Positions 53,045 to 61,455 of a DNA stretch of 64,000 bases are shown here, piece after piece; the stretch's first letter is position 1; each line of letters opens with the position of its first letter. A model generated the notes under the pieces. It did not search any database. It worked only from the letters and a program-made list of their open reading frames with translations, and was not told the origin of the DNA. The position numbers were made by a program, and so were the translations under genes. The stretch comes from Phyllobacterium endophyticum (GTDB taxonomy: Bacteria > Pseudomonadota > Alphaproteobacteria > Rhizobiales > Rhizobiaceae). Location of the stretch: positions 1 to 64,000 of the forward strand of contig NZ_PGGN01000005.1 of NCBI RefSeq assembly GCF_003010935.1. Direction: 5' to 3'.

Positions 53045-53673
53045 GCCGGCCAGGCATGATTTTCGCTGCATCGGCGGGCATTTTCCTGCTGTTTTCTTCC
53101 CATGCTGCATACGCCGCGGCGAACAAGGATCCGAGCTGGCCCTGCATCCAGCGCAAAGTGCCGGAGCTTTCCGTCGGCCAAGTGTGGAATGGCCCCGAGA
53201 TTCCGGAGAGTGCGAAGAACTGGGATAAGGACCCGGCAGTCGACGCTCTGACCAGCGAGGTTGCGGCAAGGCGAAATCCGCTGGACGCTGCCCAAAAGAA
53301 GATCGTGGAGTTTGCAGGAGGACTGCCGAAGGATCAGGTGAACGACAAGATGTTCATGCTGTTCCAGGGCGTGTTCGACACCTTGAACCGCGAGCGCGAG
53401 CAGGTGATATCAGGTATTTCGCGCTATGCCGACAAGCAGCGGGCCATGGCAGAGGATCTGCGCAAGCAGGCCTCTATGGTGGACGCGATGCGGGCCAAGC
53501 CCGACGCCGATCCGGAAGAGCTCGACAGGCTGAATGAAAGGCTGACCTGGGAAACCCGCATCTACGAGGAACGCGTGCAGTCGCTGACCTATGTCTGCGA
53601 AGTGCCGACCATTATCGAACAGCGCCTCTACGGCCTTTCAAAGACCATCCAGCAATCGATCGTCAAACCGTAG
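53041..53673 (+). CDS. Secreted helical protein of the PQQ-ABC operon
   Basis: The product (210 aa) has a signal sequence (about 1-25), a conserved tryptophan/cysteine segment (DPSWPCIQRKVPELSVGQVW) and a long charged alpha-helical part (NREREQVISGISRYADKQRA onward) likely to form a coiled coil. No known domain is recognised. The start is TTG at 53041, sharing TTGA with the permease stop and preceded by GGGAGG. Its 3' end overlaps the convergent pqqE end by 11 bp. Confidence 0.75.
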   Translation: MSRPGMIFAASAGIFLLFSSHAAYAAANKDPSWPCIQRKVPELSVGQVWNGPEIPESAKNWDKDPAVDALTSEVAARRNPLDAAQKKIVEFAGGLPKDQVNDKMFMLFQGVFDTLNREREQVISGISRYADKQRAMAEDLRKQASMVDAMRAKPDADPEELDRLNERLTWETRIYEERVQSLTYVCEVPTIIEQRLYGLSKTIQQSIVKP

Positions 53674-54787
53674 GTTCGGCCACTTTGCCGATGCGGCGGT
53701 AGGTGAAGGCACCGGATGTCGTATCCGCCGCCTTTGTGCGGATGGCCTCGTTGATCAGAGCGCCCATGCGCGCATGCAGCGGAGACAGAACACAAGCCGG
53801 ATCCGTGGCGGCGGCATCACCTGCGATCGCCATGGCCTGGCAACGGCAGCCGCCCCAATCGATCTCCTGGCGCTCGCAGCTCCGGCACGGTTCCTGCATC
53901 CAGCTGGTACCGCGGAACGCGTTGAACGCGGCCGATTCATGCCAGATGCGGCTGAGGCTCCAATCGCCGAAACGCTCGAAATGCAGCGATTTGATCGTGG
54001 CGGCGGCGTGGCATGGCAGCACGGTCCCATCAGGTGCAACCATGAACGCGTCGCGCGCCCAGCCGCCCATGCAGGGCTTGGGGTAGATGGCAAAATAGTC
54101 GGGCGTGACGAAATCGATCGTCATGATGCCGCGCAGCCGCTCCTGCGCTTCCTCGACGATCTGCACCTGGCGCTCGACCGCTTCGCGCTCCGGCATGAGT
54201 GCTTCGCGGTTGAGCAGCGCCCAACCTGCATATTGCACATTGGCGATCTCCAGCCGCTCGGCGCCGAGGCCAAGCGCGAGATCGATGAAATCCGGGACCT
54301 CTTCCATGTTGTGGCGATGGATCGGCGCATTGATCGTCAACGGGAGCCCGGCCGCGCGCACGCGCCGCGCCGTTTCGAGCTTCTTTTGGTGGGCGCCGAG
54401 GGAATTGCCGATCTTCTCGGTGGTGGCGGCGAACGCGCCCTGAAAACTCAGCTGGATATGATCGAGACCGGCAGCGGCCAGGGCCTCGATACGTCCTTCG
54501 GCGATGCCGACGCCAGCCGTGATGAGATTGGTATAGACGCCGCGGCGGGCGAGGCAGGCAACGAGATCGACGAGATCCGAGCGAAGCGTCGGTTCGCCGC
54601 CGGAAAGATGCACCTGCAGAACTCCGAGGTCAGCGGCCTGCTCGAACAGCGAAAGCCAGCCCGCCGTATCCATTTCGCGGTTGGCCTTAAGGAGCTCGAC
54701 CGGGTTGGAACAATAGGCGCACTGAAGCGGGCAGCGGTGGGTAAGTTCCGCCAGCATGCCGATCGGGGGTAGAACAGGTTCGTTCAT
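53663..54787 (-). CDS. pqqE: PQQ biosynthesis radical SAM protein PqqE
   Basis: The product (374 aa) is the radical SAM enzyme that, with PqqD, cross-links Glu and Tyr of the PqqA peptide. The cluster motif CPLQCAYC gives Cys19, Cys23 and Cys26. The C-terminal SPASM region holds the auxiliary-cluster cysteines (KPCMGGWARD, CRSCERQEIDWGGCRC). Its start overlaps pqqD by 4 bp. It is the last gene of pqqABCDE. Confidence 0.95.
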   Translation of the reverse strand: MNEPVLPPIGMLAELTHRCPLQCAYCSNPVELLKANREMDTAGWLSLFEQAADLGVLQVHLSGGEPTLRSDLVDLVACLARRGVYTNLITAGVGIAEGRIEALAAAGLDHIQLSFQGAFAATTEKIGNSLGAHQKKLETARRVRAAGLPLTINAPIHRHNMEEVPDFIDLALGLGAERLEIANVQYAGWALLNREALMPEREAVERQVQIVEEAQERLRGIMTIDFVTPDYFAIYPKPCMGGWARDAFMVAPDGTVLPCHAAATIKSLHFERFGDWSLSRIWHESAAFNAFRGTSWMQEPCRSCERQEIDWGGCRCQAMAIAGDAAATDPACVLSPLHARMGALINEAIRTKAADTTSGAFTYRRIGKVAEPTV

Positions 54788-55083
54788 AACGTCACCAGAA
54801 ATTTGTCGGACCATTCCTGCAGGAAACCAGTTACATCAGGTGCGATTTCCGCTTCGTCGGCTGCATACTGGTCCGCCAGCAATGCAATCATCTGTGCAAC
54901 GCTGTGCCTGCCATCGCACAGCCTCAGGATGTCAAGGCTGACCTCATTGGGCCAGAATACCCGCTCCGGCGACAGCAATGCCCAGGCTTCGCGCACATTA
55001 TCATACTGGAGCCGCGCATGAGACTTTAATATGGGACGCGATTGCAGGGAAACAACCGCTCGAACGCGCGTGGTGTGAGTCAT
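54784..55083 (-). CDS. pqqD: PQQ biosynthesis chaperone PqqD
   Basis: The product (99 aa) is PqqD, which binds the PqqA peptide and presents it to PqqE. The typical winged-helix-like sequence is seen (VREAWALLSPERVFWPNEVS, then ILRLCDGRHSVAQMIALLA). The ATG at 55083 overlaps the pqqC stop (ATGA) and matches family length. Confidence 0.92.
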   Translation of the reverse strand: MTHTTRVRAVVSLQSRPILKSHARLQYDNVREAWALLSPERVFWPNEVSLDILRLCDGRHSVAQMIALLADQYAADEAEIAPDVTGFLQEWSDKFLVTL

Positions 55084-55835
55084 GCCACCTCCGGAGCGAA
55101 AGCGCCAGGCGGAATATTGCCCTTTTCGCCGTAAGCGTGCGCTAACGCATCCAGCATCGCCCAGAGAACGTCGCACTTGAAGACCAAGGCATTTATGACC
55201 GCCTGCTGCTTTTCCGGCGTGTCGGCATGTTTCATCACATAGGCCAGTGCAAAATCGGAATCGCGCGAAGCCTGTGTCGGGCGCTTGTCGAAATAAGCAA
55301 GTATGTCAGGCGTAACGTAGTCATATTTCGCAAGCATGGCGGGCACGCGCTCGCCGATGATAACGGGAGAGAAAAGCTCGGTCAGCGACGACGCTACTGC
55401 TTCGAGGAGCGTGCGGTTCGTGCAGAAGGAAAGATAGGCGCCAACGGCAAAACGCGTGCCCGGGAGCGCAAGCCTTTCGCTTTTGACATCATCCGCAGCA
55501 AGACCAAGACCTGTCGCCAGCTTGAGCCAGCGCGCGATCCCGCCGCTCCAGCCGTCGTCGCCATCATGATCTTCGATCCGCTTGCGCCATTCGGCACGAA
55601 ATTCCGGATCCTCGGACCTTGCAAGGATCATCGCGTCCTTGCGTGGAATGACCGATTGATAGCAATAGCGATTGAGCGCCCAAGCCTGCATCTGCCCCCT
55701 GGTCAATGCGCCGCTGACCATCTGGTGATGATAGGGGTGGCGATTGTGGTAGCGCTCGGCGCCGACCTCCCTCAGAACCCTTTCCAGCCCGGCCGGTGAC
55801 AATCCGTTGCGAGCCGCATCAGCGAAATCGCTCAA
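55080..55835 (-). CDS. pqqC: Pyrroloquinoline-quinone synthase PqqC
   Basis: The product (251 aa) is PqqC, the cofactor-free oxidase that carries out the final ring closure and eight-electron oxidation of PQQ. Conserved features include YHNRHPYHHQM (about 28-38), NRYCYQSVIPRKD, and the helical bundle through to the C terminus. The start is TTG at 55835, sharing TTGA with the pqqB stop, with GGAGG upstream. Confidence 0.95.
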   Translation of the reverse strand: MSDFADAARNGLSPAGLERVLREVGAERYHNRHPYHHQMVSGALTRGQMQAWALNRYCYQSVIPRKDAMILARSEDPEFRAEWRKRIEDHDGDDGWSGGIARWLKLATGLGLAADDVKSERLALPGTRFAVGAYLSFCTNRTLLEAVASSLTELFSPVIIGERVPAMLAKYDYVTPDILAYFDKRPTQASRDSDFALAYVMKHADTPEKQQAVINALVFKCDVLWAMLDALAHAYGEKGNIPPGAFAPEVA

Positions 55836-56767
55836 AGCCTGACCTCCATGCCGTCGAATGCTACTCTCCAGCCTGCGGCGATGACAGCCGCGTGTTCGGG
55901 CGATGCGGCGTCCAGAACCGGATTGGTATTGTTGATGTGGACATAGATCCGCTTCCTGATGCCGAGATCCGCCAGGGCGGCGAGCGATCCGCCCTCCCCG
56001 GCCATATGCAGGTGCCCCATGCGGGCGCCAGTCTTGGCGCCGACGCCTGCAGTGATCATTTCATCATCGGTGTAGACAGTGCCATCGAAGAGGAGACATT
56101 CGGCACCTGACAACCTGTCTTCGAGGGTGGCATCGATGCGTGCGCAACCAGGAATATAGAACGCAGCAGGACCATTTTCGGAGGCGATGCGCAGCCCGAT
56201 CGTATCGCCTTCCCGGGTGCCGAAACCTTCATCGGCTTTCGACCGGTCCTCCAGAAACAGCGCGACCTTGCCGGGTACGGCAAAGCTTTCGATTGTAAGG
56301 CCGACCGGCTTTCCGCCGGCGTCCAGGATATCCGTACTCTTGCCCAGCGGAAGCTCGCGCCTTTGCACGACTTCCGGGTCGAGAACATTGAAAATGGAGT
56401 TGGACGCGAGTACCTCCAGAACGCGTCCGGTCGCATAGATGACGAACGGCTCGCGCTCGCGCAGGCTGAGCAGCCCGGCAATGTGATCGACATCGGCATT
56501 GGTCAGCACAACGGCGCGGATGGGCGTCGAGCGCAGCGGGCCGCCTGGTTGCGGCTGAAGTTCAGGCGTGAAGGCAATTTGCTGGCGTATGTCGGGAGAT
56601 GCGTTGAACAATACCCAATCATCGCCGTTCGCCGTAGCTGCAAGGCTGGATTGTGTCCGGGCACGCAGATTGGGGTCGCCATCCCAGACACGGCGGCTCA
56701 AGCGATAATTGCAATTCCATTGGGGAAACCCGCCTCCTGCCGCGGAGCCGATGATCTTCAATCGCAT
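55832..56767 (-). CDS. pqqB: PQQ biosynthesis protein PqqB
   Basis: The product (311 aa) is PqqB, a metallo-beta-lactamase-fold protein. It begins with IIGSAAGGGFPQWNCNY and carries the metal-site segment LTNADVDHIAGLLSLRE. It is thought to hydroxylate the cross-linked peptide residue during PQQ assembly. It lies 113 bases downstream of pqqA, behind a very stable hairpin, and is coupled to pqqC. Confidence 0.94.
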   Translation of the reverse strand: MRLKIIGSAAGGGFPQWNCNYRLSRRVWDGDPNLRARTQSSLAATANGDDWVLFNASPDIRQQIAFTPELQPQPGGPLRSTPIRAVVLTNADVDHIAGLLSLREREPFVIYATGRVLEVLASNSIFNVLDPEVVQRRELPLGKSTDILDAGGKPVGLTIESFAVPGKVALFLEDRSKADEGFGTREGDTIGLRIASENGPAAFYIPGCARIDATLEDRLSGAECLLFDGTVYTDDEMITAGVGAKTGARMGHLHMAGEGGSLAALADLGIRKRIYVHINNTNPVLDAASPEHAAVIAAGWRVAFDGMEVRL

Positions 56768-56840
56768 GCGGGCAAACCCTCATCTTCCGGAAACATGGGT
56801 TCCGGCAGAACTATTCTGAATAGAAATGGCTCTGGGTGCC

Positions 56841-56867
56841 GCCCTGCGCGATCAGATCGCGCAGGGC
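56841..56867 (-). promoter_or_regulatory. Very stable hairpin between pqqA and pqqB
   Basis: GCCCTGCGCGATC (56841-56853) and GATCGCGCAGGGC (56855-56867) are perfect inverted repeats with a 13-bp potential stem. It begins 14 bases after the pqqA stop. No T-run follows on the minus strand, so it more likely stabilises the short pqqA message or partly stops transcription. PqqA is the substrate peptide and is needed in excess over the enzymes. Confidence 0.75.
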
Positions 56868-56880
56868 GATGGGTCAGATC

Positions 56881-56976
56881 TTACTTTTTTGCCTTGAGCT
56901 CTGCAGGCAGGTAACGCGAAAGTTCCATACCGGCAGCAACCTGACACATGGTTGGCTTTGTCCATGTTTTCTTCAT
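56881..56976 (-). CDS. pqqA: PQQ precursor peptide PqqA
   Basis: The product is a 31-residue peptide starting MKKTWTKPTMCQVAAGMELS. It contains the Glu-x3-Tyr pair (Glu18 and Tyr22) that PqqE cross-links and that becomes PQQ; the short length and lysine-rich tail are typical. GGAGG precedes the ATG. It is the first gene of pqqABCDE. Confidence 0.95.
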   Translation of the reverse strand: MKKTWTKPTMCQVAAGMELSRYLPAELKAKK

Positions 56977-56994
56977 GCTTTCCTCCTTCTTCAC

Positions 56995-57029
56995 AAAGAT
57001 CAAAGATTGATCTTTCTCCACTATCATAC
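56995..57029 (-). promoter_or_regulatory. pqqA promoter and 5' stem-loop
   Basis: On the minus strand TATGAT (57029 to 57024) is a good -10 box; the -35 is weak. The transcript would start near 57017, immediately before a stem-loop made by AAAGATC and GATCTTT (56995-57001 and 57009-57015). A 5'-terminal stem of this kind is known to protect abundant messages. A CGCCA-TTG-TGGCG dyad (57029-57041) overlaps the spacer region. Confidence 0.4.
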
Positions 57030-57052
57030 GCCATTGTGGCGCAAGATTGAAA

Positions 57053-57601
57053 TTAAAAGGGCATATTTGTCTGTGTTGGCTGCTTCGCCGCCACCCAGCC
57101 ATCCGTGCCGTGCGGGTACCAAAGTACTGACTTGTAGCCCCATTCGACCGCCCTTTTGGCTGCGTTCCAGGACATCCAGCAGTTTGCCATACAGTAAAAC
57201 AGCACCTTTCTGTTCGTGTCGTCGCCTAGTCGAGATTTCAGCCCTTTTCGAAAATAGGCTTCCGTCTCCTTGTTGATCATCCCGTAGCCCACATTTGCGA
57301 GCCAAATGCTACCGGGTATATTTTCCCGGATCTTCTCCTTCCAGATGGTCCCGGCCGGCAGGTTTGCCGGTTTCGGATCATGGGGAAGGACATCGACGAA
57401 AACCGCCGATTTGTCTTTCCAGAGCGCGATGGTCTCCTCGGTCGTGACCACCCTTGCCCCTTCGAGCGTTGCGGGAACCGCAGCGCGATAATTCTCGGTT
57501 CTGTAGTCCGGCGGCTCAGGAGCCGTTTCTGCGGCAGAAGCGGTTGCAACCAATATACCAACCAAAACGGCCAGCACGCCCGAACAGTTCCGCACCCTCA
57601 C
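57053..57601 (-). CDS. PQQ-associated rhodanese-like CxxxCW protein
   Basis: The product (182 aa) is a secreted rhodanese-fold protein: a signal peptide to about residue 23, DKSAVFVDVLPHDPKPANLP, and the motif CMANCWMSWNAAKRA near residues 137-151, where the first cysteine is the likely nucleophile. It matches the family named for a CxxCW motif and tied to PQQ-dependent catabolism. A sulfur-carrier role with the SoxYZ-like and SoxH-like proteins nearby is an inference. The start is GTG at 57601, behind GGAGG. Confidence 0.82.
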   Translation of the reverse strand: MRVRNCSGVLAVLVGILVATASAAETAPEPPDYRTENYRAAVPATLEGARVVTTEETIALWKDKSAVFVDVLPHDPKPANLPAGTIWKEKIRENIPGSIWLANVGYGMINKETEAYFRKGLKSRLGDDTNRKVLFYCMANCWMSWNAAKRAVEWGYKSVLWYPHGTDGWVAAKQPTQTNMPF

Positions 57602-57616
57602 CTCACCTCCGTCACG

Positions 57617-58480
57617 CTATTGCGTGATCGGCTTGTTGTTCTCGTCTATCAGCGGCACCTGGAAACCGAGCAGGATCTTGTTGATCTCCGCCTGGTTCTC
57701 CCGGATCACCTTGTTCAACGTACGCTTCCACTCCTGATCGGACGGGCGAACACCCATCGTGATCCGGTATGCCATATGTCCGGTCTTCTCCTTGGTCAGC
57801 GGAACCACCGTCAGGCTCGGATCGAGCTCCCTGGCATAATAACCCGCCATCGGACCCCAAAGTATCGCGACGTCGATAATACCGCTTTTGAGTTCCTTGA
57901 TCATGACCTCCGCCATGGAGGGCGCCAGTCTTGTATCCACCATCAACGGATAGGGATGAACATTGCGCATGTAGCCCGCCTTGGCCAGATTTGCCGAAGG
58001 CGGCGTTCCGGCTACGACGCCGATTTTCTTGCCGGCGAGTTTGCTGTCCTCGATCGTGTCGACCCCGTCCAGCCCGCTGTCCTTCTTGAAGATCATCACA
58101 TAAGTCGAGCGGTAGTAGGCATTGGTGTTCTGGACGAGCTCGTCGCCTTGGGCATAGCCCATGATGATATCACAGCGGTTGGCTCGCAGCGTGTTGCGGA
58201 CGAAGCCCGTTGCCTGCGGATACCACGTATAAGCGACGGACTTGCGACCGGTCTTTGCCGCCACGAGATCCGCCAGCTTGTTTTCGAAACCGTTGCCGCC
58301 CTCGTCCGAGAAAGGCATGTTCGAGGGATCTGAGCAGACGCGAAGCACATTGCGATCCACCAGTTCACCTTCGGCTCCAAGTCCGGCGTCCTGCGCCAAA
58401 ACCTTGGACGGGACAGCAAGTGCTGCCACCATCGCCGCTCCGGCAAGCCATCTGATCAGTGGTTGCGCGTATCGCATCAT
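57617..58480 (-). CDS. xoxJ: XoxJ, periplasmic protein of the methanol dehydrogenase cluster
   Basis: The product (287 aa) is a family-3-type binding protein with a signal peptide (to about residue 29). It matches MxaJ/XoxJ, which in methylotrophs interacts with the dehydrogenase and probably helps its maturation or activation rather than transporting a solute. NVLRVCSDPSNMPFSDEGGN and VGVVAGTPPSANLAK-like segments are visible. It lies between xoxG and the CxxxCW gene, 15 bases from the latter. Confidence 0.88.
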   Translation of the reverse strand: MMRYAQPLIRWLAGAAMVAALAVPSKVLAQDAGLGAEGELVDRNVLRVCSDPSNMPFSDEGGNGFENKLADLVAAKTGRKSVAYTWYPQATGFVRNTLRANRCDIIMGYAQGDELVQNTNAYYRSTYVMIFKKDSGLDGVDTIEDSKLAGKKIGVVAGTPPSANLAKAGYMRNVHPYPLMVDTRLAPSMAEVMIKELKSGIIDVAILWGPMAGYYARELDPSLTVVPLTKEKTGHMAYRITMGVRPSDQEWKRTLNKVIRENQAEINKILLGFQVPLIDENNKPITQ

Positions 58481-59005
58481 TCAACCACCCATGCACGAGG
58501 CTTCCGCCTCTTTGGCTGCAGGCGGCTTGTCTTCATGTTTCGCCGGGCGTCCGCGTGGCAGATCGCCCACGGCGCGGGCACGCAGATACACATAGAGGTC
58601 GTCCATATAACAGTAGACGTTCTTGTTGTTGCCGAATGCCGGCATCACCTTGTCGTTGCCGTTCTTGAGGTTCTTGCGACCCTCCGCAACGATCGAAAGG
58701 AAATCGGCATAGGTCATGGTCTTCAGCGACTCGGCCAGAGCAGGTGCGAAGGATGAACCCGCGCCATCGGCGCCATGGCAGACAAAGCAATCGGAATTGA
58801 ACCGGCGAAAGCCGCTATAGGTGTACCAATCGACCGTACCATCCTCCTCGATCTTGAATGTCGGATTCCCGTCCTTGTCGGCATATTTGCCGTTTTCGTC
58901 GGAGGCAACAGCAGCTGCGGCTTTGTCGTCGGCGTAAGCGCTGCCATAACCTGCGACAAGCGCAAGCCCGGCAGTAACAGCAAATAATGTCATTCGAATA
59001 TGCAT
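58481..59005 (-). CDS. xoxG: Cytochrome c XoxG, methanol dehydrogenase electron acceptor
   Basis: The product (174 aa) is a secreted monohaem cytochrome c: a signal peptide to about residue 25, haem motif CFVCH (Cys73, Cys76, His77), and a likely axial Met121 (KVMPAFG). Two further cysteines (Cys132, Cys171) fit the four-cysteine, methanol-metabolism-linked type. It would take electrons from XoxF in the periplasm. Its stop and the xoxJ start are adjacent. Confidence 0.9.
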   Translation of the reverse strand: MHIRMTLFAVTAGLALVAGYGSAYADDKAAAAVASDENGKYADKDGNPTFKIEEDGTVDWYTYSGFRRFNSDCFVCHGADGAGSSFAPALAESLKTMTYADFLSIVAEGRKNLKNGNDKVMPAFGNNKNVYCYMDDLYVYLRARAVGDLPRGRPAKHEDKPPAAKEAEASCMGG

Positions 59006-59094
59006 TCAGAAACCTCGCATTCAACTCGTCAATCAATGCCAGCACCCTTCGGCACCGCTTGTACGGTTGTTTGATTAGATGGGCAGACGACACA

Positions 59095-59124
59095 GGGGGC
59101 CCGGCCTGGTCGAGCCGGGCACCC
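59095..59124 (-). promoter_or_regulatory. Hairpin between xoxF and xoxG
   Basis: GCCCGGC (59099-59105) pairs with GCCGGGC (59114-59120), extended by GGG/CCC with one bulge, in the 170-base gap after xoxF. On the transcribed minus strand no T-run follows; on the other strand a GTTTTT does. It probably sets a higher level of xoxF than of xoxG by partial termination or message protection. Confidence 0.55.
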
Positions 59125-59175
59125 GTTTTTCAAAGCCTGCATTCCGCACGCTCACTGTGTCAGCTTCGTTCCCGA

Positions 59176-61005
59176 TTACTCAGGAACGGTGAAAACGGTC
59201 AACTGACCGCCCAAGGCCGTGTAGTCGGAAAGAGCGGCATAACCGCCGACCGCACCGAGACCCTCATTCGGCTTTGTCAAGCCAGCGGCAAGACCGATGC
59301 CGGCCCAGCCGCCAACACCCGACAGAACAGCAACATATTGTTTGCCATTATGTTCGTATGTGGTGACGTTGCCGATGATACCGGATGGTGTCTTGAACTT
59401 GTAAAGTTCCTTGCCGTCCTTATCGACCGCCTTCAGATAGCCTTCGAGCGTTCCGTAGAAAACAACATCGCCATCAGTAGCCAAGGCACCTGACCAGACC
59501 GAGAACTGCTCGGGCTTGGACCAGACGATTTCGCCCTTCGCTGCATCCCATGCAATGAAGTTACCCATGCCGCCATGGCTGTTGGGAGCTGGATACATGG
59601 ACAGTGTAGCGCCAACATAGGGTTGACCTGCCGTGTAACTGACCTTGTAAGGCTCGTAATCCATGCAGACATGGTTTGTCGGAACGTAGAAAAGCTTGGT
59701 CTTTGGCGAGTAGGCAGCCGGCTGCTGATCTTTCGTACCAAGAGCCGCCGGGCAGATGCCCGTCGTATTCACATCCTCGCCCTGCTTCTGGGTAGAATAC
59801 TTGTCCACGACCTGTGGCCGGCCGTAGGTCTTGCTGTCCTTTTTCATGTCGACTTCCGTCGCCCAGTTCACTGCCGGATCGTATTTCTTCGCGACCAGAA
59901 GTTCACCATTCGCCCGGTCCATCGTATAGGCAAAGCCGTTACGATCGAAATGTACGAGCACGTCGCGGGCCTTGCCATCGATCTCGATGCCGTCCGCGAG
60001 GATCATTTCATTGATACCGTCATAATCCCACTCATCGTGTGGGGTCATCTGGTAAAGCCATTTCGCCATGCCTGTATCGGCATCGCGAGCCATGATGGTC
60101 ATGGACCATTTATTATCGCCAGGACGCTGGCTGGGATTCCAGGTGGATGGATTGCCGGTTCCGTAATAGATGAGGTTCAGCTTGGGATCGTACGAATACC
60201 AACCCCAGGTCGTTCCACCACCGGTTTTCCACTGATCACCTTCCCAGGTGTTCGTACCTGAATCGGCACCCACCGGCTTGCCAAGATGAGTGGTCTTTTC
60301 CGGATCGATCAATGTTTCCTTGTCGGAACCCATCGACCATGCGCGCCATGCCTGCTTGCCATCCTTGATGTTGTAAGCGGTCAACGACCCGCGAACACCA
60401 AATTCACCACCGGAAATACCGACGATGACCTTGTCCTTGACGACCATCGGTGCGGATGTTCCAGACTCGCCCTTGCTGCCATCCGTGGCTTCTGCATTCT
60501 TGACGGACCATTCGACCTTGCCGGTCTTTCCGTCGAGTGCAACGAGTGTCGTGTCGGCCTGATAAAGGAATACCTTGCCATCACCGTAAGCGACGCCGCG
60601 ATTAACGGTATCGCAGCACATGATGGGAATGACGTTTGCGTCCTGCTTGGGTTCATACTTCCACAGGATCTTGCCATCATTGTTCAGGTCAAGCGCATAG
60701 ACGGTGTTCGGAAATGGCGTATGTACATACATCACATCGCCAACGATCAGCGGGCCTCCTTCATGGCCGCGCAGCACACCAGTCGAAAACGTCCAGGCGA
60801 CCTGAAGGTTTTTGACATTGTCCTTGGTGATTTTATTGAGTTTTGAGTATCTGGTATTGGCGTAATCGCCAGTCTGGATAGCCCAGTTCTTCGAATCAGA
60901 AATAAGACCCTGCAGATCATCATTGGCCAGAGCTCCTCCCGCCAACGTGAACGACATGGCCGTAGTAGCCAATGCAATTGCAATTAAATTGCTGTGTACA
61001 CGCAT
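59176..61005 (-). CDS. xoxF: Lanthanide-dependent PQQ methanol dehydrogenase XoxF
   Basis: The product (609 aa) is an eight-bladed quinoprotein alcohol dehydrogenase with a signal peptide to about residue 27. Cys130-Cys131 form the vicinal disulfide ring next to PQQ. Glu201, Asn285 and Asp327 are metal/catalytic residues. The extra Asp329 (DEWDYDG) is the residue that separates lanthanide-using XoxF from calcium-using MxaF, which has Ala there. It oxidises methanol to formaldehyde or formate in the periplasm and passes electrons to XoxG. GGGAGG stands eight bases before ATG 61005. Confidence 0.96.
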   Translation of the reverse strand: MRVHSNLIAIALATTAMSFTLAGGALANDDLQGLISDSKNWAIQTGDYANTRYSKLNKITKDNVKNLQVAWTFSTGVLRGHEGGPLIVGDVMYVHTPFPNTVYALDLNNDGKILWKYEPKQDANVIPIMCCDTVNRGVAYGDGKVFLYQADTTLVALDGKTGKVEWSVKNAEATDGSKGESGTSAPMVVKDKVIVGISGGEFGVRGSLTAYNIKDGKQAWRAWSMGSDKETLIDPEKTTHLGKPVGADSGTNTWEGDQWKTGGGTTWGWYSYDPKLNLIYYGTGNPSTWNPSQRPGDNKWSMTIMARDADTGMAKWLYQMTPHDEWDYDGINEMILADGIEIDGKARDVLVHFDRNGFAYTMDRANGELLVAKKYDPAVNWATEVDMKKDSKTYGRPQVVDKYSTQKQGEDVNTTGICPAALGTKDQQPAAYSPKTKLFYVPTNHVCMDYEPYKVSYTAGQPYVGATLSMYPAPNSHGGMGNFIAWDAAKGEIVWSKPEQFSVWSGALATDGDVVFYGTLEGYLKAVDKDGKELYKFKTPSGIIGNVTTYEHNGKQYVAVLSGVGGWAGIGLAAGLTKPNEGLGAVGGYAALSDYTALGGQLTVFTVPE

Positions 61006-61455
61006 TTTGAGTCCTCCCTAAGTTCACATCTATGAACCATCGGACGAAGCCGTTTTTCACATCGGGTTCGCTCCATTAGCTCACGCAAATGGGGAAGTAT
61101 TTCCGGCAGCGTGTCACGACAAAGCCAGGCGCGCAGAGGGCACCGTTACTGCCCACCTCGCTTGGCCTACGAAGACTGTCACCACTCCCTTGACGGCAAC
61201 GTCCTTGAAGCCGGAAACAAGATGACGATAGGAGAAAGAAATGCATTAGGCAAGCGGCATTATCAAATTATATTTGCTGCACTGCGGTGTACTTGTGCTG
61301 CATTGCAGTAAGCTACAGATTTAATTGTTCATTCGTGCTGTGCTGGCCAATCTGCACGTCCGAGACTTGATAACCTGATCTTGATTGTGGATTATTATTT
61401 ACATCTGCTATCTATCTGGAAAAAGTATATTACCGGCCAACAAAGCGAGGATATC
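61006..61455. other. Divergent regulatory region between xoxF and a small secreted protein gene
   Basis: The 450-base gap has no credible gene. It holds two related 15-bp units, TGCTGCACTGCGGTG (61275-61289) and TGCTGCATTGCAGTA (61296-61310), 21 bp apart, each built on an inverted CTGCA/TGCAG. This could be where xoxF expression is controlled. A clear -35/-10 pair for xoxF was not found. Confidence 0.5.
61275..61310. promoter_or_regulatory. Tandem CTGCA-n-TGCAG sites upstream of xoxF
   Basis: Two direct copies with 21-bp phasing place two palindromic half-sites on the same face of the helix, the usual pattern for cooperative binding of a dimeric activator. The cognate regulator is not in the window. 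Confidence 0.45.

Noticed and set aside
52337-53269. Minus-strand open frame of 310 codons
   Set aside because: It is antisense to the ABC-2 permease and the following gene; its sequence is highly charged and repetitive, as expected of a shadow frame.
53591-54772. Long plus-strand open frame of 393 codons
   Set aside because: It is the mirror of pqqE, which shows the radical SAM cysteines and lies in the pqq operon.
59121-59131. Rho-independent terminator for a plus-strand gene, from the GTTTTT after the xoxF-xoxG hairpin
   Set aside because: No plus-strand gene ends here; the hairpin is more sensibly read as part of the minus-strand xox transcript.
61111-61311. Possible small plus-strand gene of 66 codons upstream of xoxF
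   Set aside because: No ribosome site, no signal peptide, and it overlaps the phased repeats that look regulatory.
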